DNA of 64,000 bases from Chlorobiota bacterium (GTDB taxonomy: Bacteria > Bacteroidota > Bacteroidia > Bacteroidales > F082). The position numbers were made by a program, and so were the translations under genes. The stretch lies in assembly GCA_013151215.1 (NCBI GenBank), contig JAADIS010000005.1, positions 16,476-80,475 of the forward strand, read 5' to 3'. A model generated the notes under the pieces. It ran no database searches, was not told where the DNA came from, and worked only from the letters and a program-made list of their open reading frames with translations. Positions 45,085 to 53,544 of the stretch are shown piece by piece (position 1 is the stretch's first letter; each line of letters starts with the position of its first letter).

Positions 45085-47328
45085 CTAGAAAACATATTCA
45101 ACACCAAGTTTCAGTGTAAATGGATTTCCCGGCGTATAAGTTAAGCCATATTCCGCTTCGCTTACTGGGCTTGTCCTATAATCTCCCGCAAACTGCGCTT
45201 CGTTCCATTCGGAGTTGAATATATTCTCTGCGACAATTCCTATCGAAAGATGTGGGGATACCGAATAATTTACATTGAAATCGCTAACGAAATAGGCTGT
45301 TGTGCTAATGCTGTTTGTCTCGTCTGCCGGACGTTTGGCCAAATAGCGGTATCTAAGCGCAGCCGACCAGGATTTGAAATCATCGAAGATTAAACTGCCC
45401 GTGGAAGTAAAAACAGGGGAGAGGGGAATATAATTTGCTTCTTTCGGAAGATCGATAAAGCGCGGCTCGCAAAGGTTTAGGTCTGTACTTAAAAAGAAAT
45501 ATTTACCCATCTGCAGCCTCAAGCTGAAGTCGAGGCCCATTCGCCTGGTTCGTCCGTTTGCTTCCCACGTCCCCGCATCACCCGACCAAACCAGCTCCTC
45601 TTCCATATAGGAATACCATAGAGCGCTGTTGATTAGCAACCTGCTGAATATCTTAAAGTTAAACCCAAGGTCGGCAGCATATACTGCCGGAAGGGTCTTT
45701 AAGCTATCAGATGAGACAACTACCCTCGTATCATTGGAATGAAAGCCTTTTCCTGCTTTAAAATACAATTGTGCATCCTTGTTCAGCTTGTAAATAATGT
45801 TCAGCTTGGGACTGAGGACGGAGCCCTGTTTCGCCAAGGACTCATAATTCTTTATAAGCCTGTCGTTATACTCGAACTTAAAATAATCAAGTCGCAGGCC
45901 AAGGTTTACTACCCATTTCTTAAACGACCAATCGATATCCGTAAATAAGTTGAAATTACTTTCGTCGATATCGCCGAAGTTTATTGTGTCAACAACCGTA
46001 TTCCTTTTATAGGTGTGGAGCAGCCCGCTGCTGTTTATGTCGTCGTAACGAAAGCCGCCGCCAACATTATATTCCAGGTTATTATCGTAATTTATATTGA
46101 TAGTTTTGCAATATGTAGATTTATAACCATATAGGTTTCTTTCCTCCGTTTGCCTTATCTGGTCGCCATTTTCTTTGTCCTCAAGGAAAAACGTGAAGTT
46201 GGAGTAAAGGTTAAAGTGATAATCGGAATAATAAACCAGGTTGCTCAACACGCCCGAATTTATATTGTGATATGATTTTACGATAATGTTGTTCCTGCTT
46301 GTTTGTCCTCCTTCGGTGGGGTCGATGGAGCCCCAGCGACTTAAAACACCCTCATCGATACTTTTGGCAGGAAGCTGCCCCGATTGGTTCCAACTGCTGT
46401 TGAACATTGAGGCAGTGATGCTTATGGTGTTGTTGGCATCGATAATATTGTTGTATTTCGCAAATAAGTTTAATCTCTTGAAGTTCTGAGGGCTAGTGAA
46501 GGGCCCGTCGGTCAAATAGTTTTCGATGGCGACATAAGCATTCTTGCCCTTTTCGTTCATCCGCCGGCTTAGCAATTTTAATTGCGAACTAAGCCTGATG
46601 GTGTTGAAGCTCCCTCCCTCCAGCTTAATTGAATTGTGGTTCAGCATGTTCTTTGTCTTAAAGGCTACATGGCCAGCCGTGGCAAGATTTCCGTATTCGG
46701 CCTTGAAAGGTCCTTTCCCGAAATCTATTTCCCTAATCAGTTCAGGTATCAGGAAATGCAGGTCGGCATAACCTTGACCATGGGCCTGGCTGACCATGTT
46801 CACGTCCATACCATCAACGCTTACGTTGATATCGGTACCATGATCGGCATCATATCCCCTCAAGAATATTTGTTCCGATTTTCCGCCTCCAGCATGCTGG
46901 GCGATAAACAAGCCAGGAACCATGCGCAATACCTCCTGTGACGATTTTACGGCCTGCAGCTTAATGTCCAGTTTGGCAATGGATTCCAAAGGACTTGATT
47001 TTGAGGTAGTAACGTTTATGGTGCTTAAGTTTATCGCATCTTCCTCCATCATCACCAACAGGAACTGCGTATGGGAGGTAAATTCAAGTTCCTTTGTTTT
47101 ATAGCCCAGAAAAGTAAATACCAGTATGCCAGATGCATAATCGGTATCGATATTGAACTTCCCGAACTCATCGCTTACACAGCCTTCATTAGTGCCTTTT
47201 AAACTGATGTTTACTCCCGGTAGGGGATGGTCATTCTCCTTATCAACTACTTTGCCTTCTATGAAGTTATGTGCATTTAACTGAATTACAGTTATTAATG
47301 ATAAAATTATAAATTGAAGCCTTTTCAT
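45085..47328 (-). CDS. TonB-dependent outer-membrane receptor, probable nickel (or Ni-chelate) uptake
   Basis: The 747 residues begin with a signal peptide and a carboxypeptidase-regulatory-like domain (GKVVDKENDHPLPGVNISLKG; core 'HPLPGVNISLKGT'), then a plug with QIFLRGYDADHGTDINVSVDG and VSQAHGQGYADLHF, both His-rich. The rest is a 22-strand barrel ending in aromatic F. The family with a HGTDI plug motif is widespread among metal-linked TonB receptors. nikR lies 86 bp upstream on the same strand, and an operator-like inverted repeat sits directly before this gene, so nickel is the best inferred substrate. The energising TonB/ExbBD is elsewhere. Confidence 0.85.
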   Translation of the reverse strand: MKRLQFIILSLITVIQLNAHNFIEGKVVDKENDHPLPGVNISLKGTNEGCVSDEFGKFNIDTDYASGILVFTFLGYKTKELEFTSHTQFLLVMMEEDAINLSTINVTTSKSSPLESIAKLDIKLQAVKSSQEVLRMVPGLFIAQHAGGGKSEQIFLRGYDADHGTDINVSVDGMDVNMVSQAHGQGYADLHFLIPELIREIDFGKGPFKAEYGNLATAGHVAFKTKNMLNHNSIKLEGGSFNTIRLSSQLKLLSRRMNEKGKNAYVAIENYLTDGPFTSPQNFKRLNLFAKYNNIIDANNTISITASMFNSSWNQSGQLPAKSIDEGVLSRWGSIDPTEGGQTSRNNIIVKSYHNINSGVLSNLVYYSDYHFNLYSNFTFFLEDKENGDQIRQTEERNLYGYKSTYCKTININYDNNLEYNVGGGFRYDDINSSGLLHTYKRNTVVDTINFGDIDESNFNLFTDIDWSFKKWVVNLGLRLDYFKFEYNDRLIKNYESLAKQGSVLSPKLNIIYKLNKDAQLYFKAGKGFHSNDTRVVVSSDSLKTLPAVYAADLGFNFKIFSRLLINSALWYSYMEEELVWSGDAGTWEANGRTRRMGLDFSLRLQMGKYFFLSTDLNLCEPRFIDLPKEANYIPLSPVFTSTGSLIFDDFKSWSAALRYRYLAKRPADETNSISTTAYFVSDFNVNYSVSPHLSIGIVAENIFNSEWNEAQFAGDYRTSPVSEAEYGLTYTPGNPFTLKLGVEYVF

Positions 47329-47341
47329 ATGGTTTGTATTA

Positions 47342-47373
47342 AAGTAACACGTATATATATTATAGTGTTACTT
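47342..47373 (-). promoter_or_regulatory. Candidate NikR operator upstream of the TonB receptor
   Basis: AAGTAACAC (47342-47350) and GTGTTACTT (47365-47373) form a perfect 9-bp inverted repeat with a 14-bp AT spacer, 14 bp before the receptor ATG. Its half-sites match those of the nikR site (47818-47845) with the same spacer, but in opposite inward order (GTAACAC...GTGTTAC versus GTGTTAC...GTAATAC). Confidence 0.6.
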
Positions 47374-47414
47374 ATTATGTAAAATTATTTATTAATATTT
47401 AAAAATCATTCTTT

Positions 47415-47816
47415 TTATTTATCGTTGTTGATGCTTAAATTTCCGTGCTGTATGGCTTTCAAGCTAATGAGTTTGTTCGCAAGGTTTTGTAGCCTGAAGG
47501 CCTTGCCGCGCACAGCTATTATCTCAAGGCAGTTGTCATGATCGAGATGGAAATGCTGGGCAGAAAGGATAATGTCGTAAAAATCGTGCTGAATATCTGC
47601 AAGTTTGTTTAACAGGTCGCGTTTATGATGATCATAAACTAATGTAATCGCCCCGGCAACCTCTTTGTTCTCCTCCGTTTTCTTTTTAACTAGTTTATTG
47701 GTGATTAATTGCCGTATAGCCTGCGAGCGGTTCGTAAACTGGTTTTGTGCCACGAAATTATCCAATTCGTTCAGCAATTCTTTTTCAAGTGAAACTCCAA
47801 ATCTGACTACTGCCAT
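47415..47816 (-). CDS. nikR: Nickel-responsive regulator NikR
   Basis: NikR is a ribbon-helix-helix repressor that binds DNA when loaded with Ni(II). The N-terminal RHH domain (VRFGVSLEKELLNELDNF; NRSQAIRQLI) is followed by an ACT-like domain. The four E. coli nickel ligands H76, H87, H89 and C95 correspond here to H77, H88, H90 and C96 (QHFHLDHDNC). 133 residues, full length. The adjacent TonB receptor and two matching operator-like repeats indicate it controls both itself and nickel import. Confidence 0.95.
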   Translation of the reverse strand: MAVVRFGVSLEKELLNELDNFVAQNQFTNRSQAIRQLITNKLVKKKTEENKEVAGAITLVYDHHKRDLLNKLADIQHDFYDIILSAQHFHLDHDNCLEIIAVRGKAFRLQNLANKLISLKAIQHGNLSINNDK

Positions 47817-47817
47817 A

Positions 47818-47845
47818 GTGTTACGAAATTTAATATTAGTAATAC
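47818..47845 (-). promoter_or_regulatory. Candidate NikR autoregulatory operator
   Basis: GTGTTAC-N14-GTAATAC directly precedes the nikR start. The halves are inverted with one mismatch. The pattern resembles GTGTTAC-Nx-GTAACAC sites described for non-enteric NikR proteins (from memory). Confidence 0.55.
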
Positions 47846-47944
47846 TTATTTTGCAAATATAAACTATTTTAGTTTTTGTGAAATAAATAACACAGAAAAA
47901 TTATTTTTAATATAAGTTCGGCTATAATTCCATGTAAAACAACA

Positions 47945-47982
47945 AATGCGGCTAACAGAATGATTATTCTGTTAGCCGCATT
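47945..47982 (-). terminator. Perfect 17-bp hairpin, terminator-like
   Basis: AATGCGGCTAACAGAAT (47945-47961) is exactly complementary to 47966-47982 with a 4-nt GATT loop. It lies 20 bp after the stop of the minus-strand lipoprotein gene and is followed on that strand by a T-rich but interrupted tract. Most likely it is a strong terminator or mRNA 3'-stabiliser. Confidence 0.7.
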
Positions 47983-48001
47983 CATGAAACTTGGCGCAGA
48001 A

Positions 48002-48454
48002 TCATTTACTTGGAAATTGTTCCAGAAAGAATTTGTTCTTTATAGAGTCCATTTTCTGGAACATCTTTTCGGTTTGCTTTAAGTTTTGCCTGAACCTTTG
48101 TGTGAAAAAATCCTCTTTATAAAAGTCATATTTTATTAGGCTGTCCTGAAAAAATATGTCGTTGAAATAAGGATCGTAGGAAAACGGGAATTCCGAATCA
48201 AACATTGACCTAAACTTTTCATAAATGCTATCTTCAGCAATTGAATCGCCCACGATACTCGAATAATAATAAGTATAGATTGAGTCGTATCTGATTAAAT
48301 TGCCGTTTTCGTCATACTCTTTGTTCACTTTGACATCTGCTTTAGGCAAAGCTGTTGAATTGACAGCTTTATTGTTTTCCGTTTTTATAGCTTGCCCGCT
48401 GCAAGCACTAAAGGCTAATGTAACTGCAAGCATCATTAAGCATTTTAGTTTCAT
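48002..48454 (-). CDS. Hypothetical lipoprotein
   Basis: The 150-residue product has a lipoprotein signal (MKLKCLMMLAVTLAFSAC, lipobox FSAC, Cys ~18). The mature part is acidic and rich in Tyr, Asp and Phe (YYYSSIVGDSIAEDSIYEKF) with helical stretches near the end. No family is recognised. It lies 29 bp after hsp20 on the same strand, so the two may be co-transcribed and stress-responsive. Confidence 0.7.
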   Translation of the reverse strand: MKLKCLMMLAVTLAFSACSGQAIKTENNKAVNSTALPKADVKVNKEYDENGNLIRYDSIYTYYYSSIVGDSIAEDSIYEKFRSMFDSEFPFSYDPYFNDIFFQDSLIKYDFYKEDFFTQRFRQNLKQTEKMFQKMDSIKNKFFLEQFPSK

Positions 48455-48483
48455 GACCTTGAGCTTTAAAGTTAAACAACAGA

Positions 48484-48921
48484 TTACTTAACAAGAATTT
48501 GTTTTTTCGGCTTCGGTTTGGCCTCTTCCTTCTTAGGAATTGCAATGTTTAAGATTCCATTTTCGTACTTAGCCGCAATTTTTTCACCTTCAACACTTTG
48601 AGGAAGAGTGAACGAACGGCTGAATGACTGATAGCTAAACTCCCTTCGATTGAATTGCTGACCTTCTTTAGTTTCGTTTTCGTTCTTCTTCTCAGAAGAA
48701 ATCGTCAACAAATCGTTGTTTAGCTCGATTTTAAAATCTTTCTTGTCAAAGCCCGGGGCAGACATTTCTACCTCAAAACCCTCGTCATCCTCCTTGATAT
48801 TTACTGCGGGAAGGGTAGTGTTGGTGCTTGAGAAATTCCTGTTCGACCAATCGAATAAATCGTTTTCAAAAAAACGGTCGAACAAACTTGGCATCTGGCT
48901 TGAAAATCTTACTAATGACAT
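48484..48921 (-). CDS. Small heat-shock protein, Hsp20/alpha-crystallin family
   Basis: An ATP-independent holdase chaperone. The alpha-crystallin domain (~35-130) contains PAVNIKEDDEGFEVEMSAPGFDKKDF (core 'EVEMSAPGFDKKDF'), the SYQSFSRSFTLP strand and the conserved AKYENGILNIAIPK C-terminal block. 145 residues with a KPKKQI tail in place of the IxI motif. A strong GGAGG Shine-Dalgarno site precedes the ATG. Confidence 0.95.
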   Translation of the reverse strand: MSLVRFSSQMPSLFDRFFENDLFDWSNRNFSSTNTTLPAVNIKEDDEGFEVEMSAPGFDKKDFKIELNNDLLTISSEKKNENETKEGQQFNRREFSYQSFSRSFTLPQSVEGEKIAAKYENGILNIAIPKKEEAKPKPKKQILVK

Positions 48922-48929
48922 AATTTAAT

Positions 48930-48934
48930 CCTCC
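48930..48934 (-). promoter_or_regulatory. Strong Shine-Dalgarno (GGAGG) for hsp20
   Basis: GGAGG lies 8 nt before the hsp20 ATG. Strong Shine-Dalgarno sites are uncommon in Bacteroidota, so this gene may be built for high translation. Confidence 0.6.
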
Positions 48935-49350
48935 ATAATTTTAATTAAACAATTATTAAATCAATTTCAGCAATCCGTTTTCAAAATAAATGCCAAATTA
49001 GCAAGCTGGGCAATGAAGAATAATTCGTGGTTTAGCTAAATAATTGTTTTTCTGTGAGTTTTAATATATCAAAGATTTAGGCATTAGCAAAAACCGGGCT
49101 GTCAATTTGGCATCATATCCCTAGTTCACAGCCTATTGTGTCACGATAACAAGCTCTATATTTTCGGTCAATCGTGAAATGCGCTATAGTTGTCTTGCCG
49201 ATCGAAATACATTTATCGTATTTCCTGATCCAAGAGAATCTTTCAGCTTAACGAATTACATCAGCATTAAAACCAAGTTTTCCGTACACTTGTTCAAGGG
49301 GTAATAATTCTTCAGGAAATCGAGTTAATTACTGCACGCTAAGTGATAAG
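48935..49350 (-). other. Intergenic stretch with possible decayed coding remnants
   Basis: About 415 bp with no intact gene. The minus strand at ~49117-49250 has an open stretch reading AERFSWIRKYDKC..., faintly like the C-terminus of an IS transposase. Next to it (~49252-49325) is a 24-codon open stretch, FPEELLPLEQVYGKLGFN. Both lack starts and may be chance. Confidence 0.3.
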
Positions 49351-52275
49351 TCATACTGCCAGAGCCCCCCACAAAACCTCCACCGGGTGGAGCGCGTCTC
49401 TTTTTGTGCCGTCTTTAATCTGATGGCGGCAGGAGGTCCCGGGAGCGGCAATAATGGTTTCGGGCCCTGCATTCCTCACGGCGGGGAAGAGAACCAGTTC
49501 GCCAACTTGCATACTAAGATCATAATGCTCTTTTTCGTAGCCGAAAGCCCCGGCCATACCGCAGCATCCGGAAGGTATTTCCCCGACCCGGTAATTTTCG
49601 GGGAATCCCAAAACGTAAAGGCTGGAGGAAGTGCTCGCGAGGCTCTTTTGATGACAGTGGCCATGAAGCTTAATGTTTTTCGGCTCTAGCGTAAACCGGC
49701 TTTTCTTAATCTTCCCGGCCTTCATTTCCCTTTCCAGGAATTCGTCTATCATCAGGCAATTTGGCTTTAAGGATAAAGCGGACTGCTTTAATCTTTCGTC
49801 AACCAATTCGGGATACTCATCGCGAAAAGCCAGTATTGCCGAGGGTTCTATCCCGATCAAAGGGCTTTCATCATTTATTATTTCCTTCAATAAACCCACG
49901 TTCCTATTTGCAACTTTCTTAGCCATTCTAAGAAGTCCTTTCGATAAATAAGTACGCCCGCTTTGAATATGCTTCGGAATAACAACTTCATAACCAAGTT
50001 TTTCCAACAGCATAATAGCTTTTATACCAATTGCTGTGTCATTGAAGCGAGTGAACTCGTCGTTAAAAAGATAAACCTTGCCGTTGGGGAAGGACGAGTT
50101 TTTTGCATGATGCTTTCCAGCCCATTTGTCGAGTGGCTTTTTCGATAGCTCGGGGAATTTCCTTTCTTTGCTAAAGCCAAATACACCAGCCATCAAGCCG
50201 GAGGTGAAAGAATTCTTGATAAGGAAATTATAAATTCCGGGCAAGAAACTGCCCATGAGGTTGAGGTGGCTGATATTGGCAATTAGCCTGGTTCTTAAGC
50301 TTATACCGTTATCGTCGTAATAATGTTGGAGGAATTCGGCCTTCAGCTTTGTAATATCAACATTTGAAGGGCATTCCGACTTGCATGCCTTGCACGACAG
50401 GCACAAATCCATAACATCATAAATTTCCTTATGGTCGAAGGGGTTTTTCTTTTTTGAGTTTGTGAGGAACTCACGCAAGACATTGGCCCTTGCCCTTGTG
50501 GTCTGGCTTTCGTTTCGGGATGCCATATAGCTGGGGCACATTGTCCCGCCTATAATTTCCGTTTTACGACAAGCCGCTGTACCGTTGCATTTTTCTGCCG
50601 CCCGTAAATAGCCTTGCTCTTCCGAAAAATCGAATATCGTATCTATCTCATCGTTCACAGAGCCAGGAACATAGCGCAGATGCGTATTCATTCTGGGCGT
50701 TTTGGTGATTTTCCCATAATTGAATATCCCATCTGCATCCCACGATTGTTTTGTTTGTTCAAGCAGCCCATATACCTTCTTGCCGTACATCAGGGGTATA
50801 AATTCTCCCCTGAGCCTGCCATCGCCATGTTCCCCGCTTAGCGAGCCATTATATTTCTTGACGAGCCTGGCGGTGTCCTCGGCCAGTTGGTGGAATATAT
50901 CGACGTCTTTTTTTAATTTCAGGTTCAGGATGGGCCTGAGATGCAGTTCCCCCGTCGCGATATGTGCGTGGTAAACGCAATCACGATCATATTTTTTCAG
51001 GATTTTATTGAACTCGGCAATATATTGCGGAAGTCTTTCCGGGTTTATAGCAGTATCTTCCACCACGGAAACGGGTTTTGCGTCCCCTGGCATATTGCTC
51101 AATACCCCCAGGCCTGCTTTTCTAAGGTCCCAGACCTTGTTGATGTCGTCGCCGTAAACTGTTGGATAAGCGTAACCAAAGGCGTTCTGTTTGAGGTCCG
51201 TTATAAGTTCCTCCGACTTGCTGTTTAAGGTAAGTTCGTCGTTCTCAGCCAGTTCCACTATCAATATTGCGGCGGGATCCCCTCTGAGGAAAAACCTGTT
51301 TTTTTGTAAGGCAATATTTTTCTTCGTCAGGTCCATTATGGTTTTGTCCATGAGCTCGATAGCCCTGGGCTTGTGTTTCCTGATCAGTATATTAGCATGG
51401 AGGGCTTCCTCCAAACTATAGTGATGAACGCAGATCAAGGCTTTATGCGCAGGAGGGATTTCAACTAAATTCAATTTGACGGCAGTTGTGAACGCAAGAG
51501 TACCTTCGGAGCCGGCCAGGAGCTTCGAGAAATTGAATTTTTTGTTCCCCGATGAGAAAATACTGCTGTCGCCGAGAAGGTCGAGGGCGTAGGCCGTGTT
51601 TCGCCTTGTTATTTCTTTGTCGGGATACTGTTTTTCTATTTCCTTCCGGTTTTCTTCGGAAGACAGCATATCAAAACAATTGCGGTAAATCTTACCCTCC
51701 AGCTTATTAAGCTTTAGTTTTTCTTTAAATACCTCATTATCAATTTCTCCGAAAACAGCCTCGGAGCCGTCGCTTAAAATTACCTCTACTTCGAGGGTAT
51801 GGTCGCGGGTGCTTCCGTAAACTGGTGAATGCAGTCCGCAGGCATTGTTCCCGAGCATCCCGCCGATCATGCACCTGTTTGCCGTGGAGGCCTCCGGTCC
51901 GAAGAAAAGGCCATGCGGTCTCAAGAACATATTAAGCTCGTCAAGAACGACGCCAGGCTGGACCTTTACCCATTTTCCCTCAATGTTTAGCTCAACAATT
52001 CCCCTCATATGCTTAGATACGTCGGCTATGATACCATTTCCCACCACCTGGCCTGCGAGCGAGGTCCCGGCTGTTCGGGGAATAATAGTAGTCTTGTGCT
52101 TTTTCGCGAATGCGATAAGATGCTTTATGTCCTCCGTATTCTTAGGGAAACAAACAAATTGTGGAATTTCCCTGTATGCTGATGCATCGGTAGCATAAAT
52201 AATCCTATCGGCTTCCCCAATTTTTATCTCCCCGGAAAAAGCCTTTTTTAATTCCCCTATATCTTTTGTTTTCAA
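49351..52275 (-). CDS. FAD- and Fe-S-containing oxidoreductase (D-lactate/glycolate dehydrogenase-like)
   Basis: The 974 residues fuse three modules. Residues ~30-260 are a FAD_binding_4 (PCMH) domain with PRTAGTSLAGQVVGNG. Residues ~270-520 are the FAD-oxidase C-terminal cap (HAHIATGELHLRP, GEHGDGRLRGEF). A GlcF-like Fe-S region follows: CNGTAACRKTE..GTMCPSY, CLSCKACKSECPSNVDI near residue 625, and a CCG domain GCCGMAGAFGYE near residue 918. This matches the bacterial single-chain D-2-hydroxyacid (lactate) dehydrogenases that feed electrons to the respiratory chain. The precise acid is not certain. Confidence 0.92.
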   Translation of the reverse strand: MKTKDIGELKKAFSGEIKIGEADRIIYATDASAYREIPQFVCFPKNTEDIKHLIAFAKKHKTTIIPRTAGTSLAGQVVGNGIIADVSKHMRGIVELNIEGKWVKVQPGVVLDELNMFLRPHGLFFGPEASTANRCMIGGMLGNNACGLHSPVYGSTRDHTLEVEVILSDGSEAVFGEIDNEVFKEKLKLNKLEGKIYRNCFDMLSSEENRKEIEKQYPDKEITRRNTAYALDLLGDSSIFSSGNKKFNFSKLLAGSEGTLAFTTAVKLNLVEIPPAHKALICVHHYSLEEALHANILIRKHKPRAIELMDKTIMDLTKKNIALQKNRFFLRGDPAAILIVELAENDELTLNSKSEELITDLKQNAFGYAYPTVYGDDINKVWDLRKAGLGVLSNMPGDAKPVSVVEDTAINPERLPQYIAEFNKILKKYDRDCVYHAHIATGELHLRPILNLKLKKDVDIFHQLAEDTARLVKKYNGSLSGEHGDGRLRGEFIPLMYGKKVYGLLEQTKQSWDADGIFNYGKITKTPRMNTHLRYVPGSVNDEIDTIFDFSEEQGYLRAAEKCNGTAACRKTEIIGGTMCPSYMASRNESQTTRARANVLREFLTNSKKKNPFDHKEIYDVMDLCLSCKACKSECPSNVDITKLKAEFLQHYYDDNGISLRTRLIANISHLNLMGSFLPGIYNFLIKNSFTSGLMAGVFGFSKERKFPELSKKPLDKWAGKHHAKNSSFPNGKVYLFNDEFTRFNDTAIGIKAIMLLEKLGYEVVIPKHIQSGRTYLSKGLLRMAKKVANRNVGLLKEIINDESPLIGIEPSAILAFRDEYPELVDERLKQSALSLKPNCLMIDEFLEREMKAGKIKKSRFTLEPKNIKLHGHCHQKSLASTSSSLYVLGFPENYRVGEIPSGCCGMAGAFGYEKEHYDLSMQVGELVLFPAVRNAGPETIIAAPGTSCRHQIKDGTKRDALHPVEVLWGALAV

Positions 52276-52281
52276 TTTATC

Positions 52282-53253
52282 CTATTTAGAAAGTTTGAAC
52301 AATTTAAGGATTTGCGTGATCTTTTTGTCAGTAAGCCCCAACTCGGCCAAGCAGGATCTTATGGATACTTGCATTAATTTTTTGTTCACTAAGGCATTAT
52401 TTATAAATTCCAAAGGCTTGGCATCCTCCATCAGCATTAACTCTTGGATACTGCCTTTTATTATTTTCATCCTGCAAGAAAGATACCCGTTTTCAATAGG
52501 CATCTCATTGGTGAAAACGAACGGGGGCGAGTATCCGAAATTCCAATCCCAGCTCTTATACCTGCTCTGCATCAAACGAAGTATCTCGCTTTGCTCCAGT
52601 TTTGTGAAATGATGTATAATATTGATATTGTAGTACTTAAATAGATATTCCTTAAGTTTTTCTTTAAATGTAATATAGTCGGCTTTCCCCCCTAAAAACG
52701 GCTTGAGGTTAGCAACTTTTGCCACCACCGACTTAACTGACCTGTCCTCGAATCCCGATAATCCGGGGTTGATTATTTCATCTATCCTCTTTAGGTCGGA
52801 ATCAAACAATACGGTTCCGTGATGCAATGATTTGTTTTTATAAACATGGGCTGAGTTGCCTGAGAATTTTAGTCCGTCGATGCAGAGGTTGTTCTTTCCC
52901 TCAAAAGTGGGGTTTAGGCCCAATTGCTCCAAGAAGCTCATCAAAGGCTTTGTGAAAGTTTGGAAATCAACCTGCGTTCCGGCCTCTATCGAGCTTTTGA
53001 GGACTGTGATGTTTTGGTTGCCTTTTCCGTGAAAAACCGTCCCGCCTCCGGAAATACGCCTGATCAAAGGAATCCGGTTTTCGACAAGATAGGGATAATT
53101 AACCTCGGCAAACGCATTTTGATGCTTTCCGATAACTACCGAATCCTTGCTTTCCCATAGCATCAAAACATCTATATCATAATTCCTGAGGACATATTCC
53201 TCGGCTGCCAAATTGAAATAGGGATTGCTTTTCGAGCGTTCGATAAATATCAT
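52282..53253 (-). CDS. lplA: Lipoate-protein ligase A
   Basis: It attaches free lipoate to E2 and H proteins, including GcvH, so it supports the glycine cleavage enzymes. NPYFNLAAEEYVLRNY at the start, RRISGGGTVFHGKGNQNI (core 'RISGGGTVFH') and LKFSGNSAHVYKNKSLHHGT are family motifs. A C-terminal accessory domain (~250-323) is present. 323 residues. Stop codon and next gene are 6 bp apart, so it is probably co-transcribed with the FAD oxidase. Confidence 0.95.
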   Translation of the reverse strand: MIFIERSKSNPYFNLAAEEYVLRNYDIDVLMLWESKDSVVIGKHQNAFAEVNYPYLVENRIPLIRRISGGGTVFHGKGNQNITVLKSSIEAGTQVDFQTFTKPLMSFLEQLGLNPTFEGKNNLCIDGLKFSGNSAHVYKNKSLHHGTVLFDSDLKRIDEIINPGLSGFEDRSVKSVVAKVANLKPFLGGKADYITFKEKLKEYLFKYYNINIIHHFTKLEQSEILRLMQSRYKSWDWNFGYSPPFVFTNEMPIENGYLSCRMKIIKGSIQELMLMEDAKPLEFINNALVNKKLMQVSIRSCLAELGLTDKKITQILKLFKLSK

Positions 53254-53267
53254 TTCAAAACTTTCAG

Positions 53268-53275
53268 CAAATTTA
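53268..53275 (-). promoter_or_regulatory. Promoter (TTTG-N23-TAAATTTG) for lplA
   Basis: The minus strand has TAAATTTG 14 nt before the lplA ATG and TTTG (53302-53299) 23 nt further upstream. Confidence 0.5.
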
Positions 53276-53544
53276 AGTTATTTTCATCGTGGCTCTATCA
53301 AATCGGGCCGGTCATACAATATATTTCTGAAAAAAACTCATATTTTAATGTTTAGAATGGAAACAGATAGCCAAACTTTATCATAAACATCGAGTTATTA
53401 AATTACAATAAGCTTAATAACAGTAATGTATATTAGCATAAAATTAATAGGCGAATAATTATTATTATTAACTTAGCCCGAACATTTAAAAATTATTTTC
53501 CGCACGGGCGGACATGGATATAAACAATTAAACAATATTTAAAA

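Noticed and set aside
49117..49325. Possible transposase remnant on the minus strand upstream of the FAD oxidase end (AERFSWIRKYDKC...)
   Set aside because: Similarity to IS C-termini is weak, there is no start codon and no inverted repeats; could be chance in non-coding DNA.
53480..53520. GC-rich CCGCACGGGCGG patch upstream of ilvE as a possible attenuator
   Set aside because: No leader peptide with branched-chain codons or alternative hairpins was seen.
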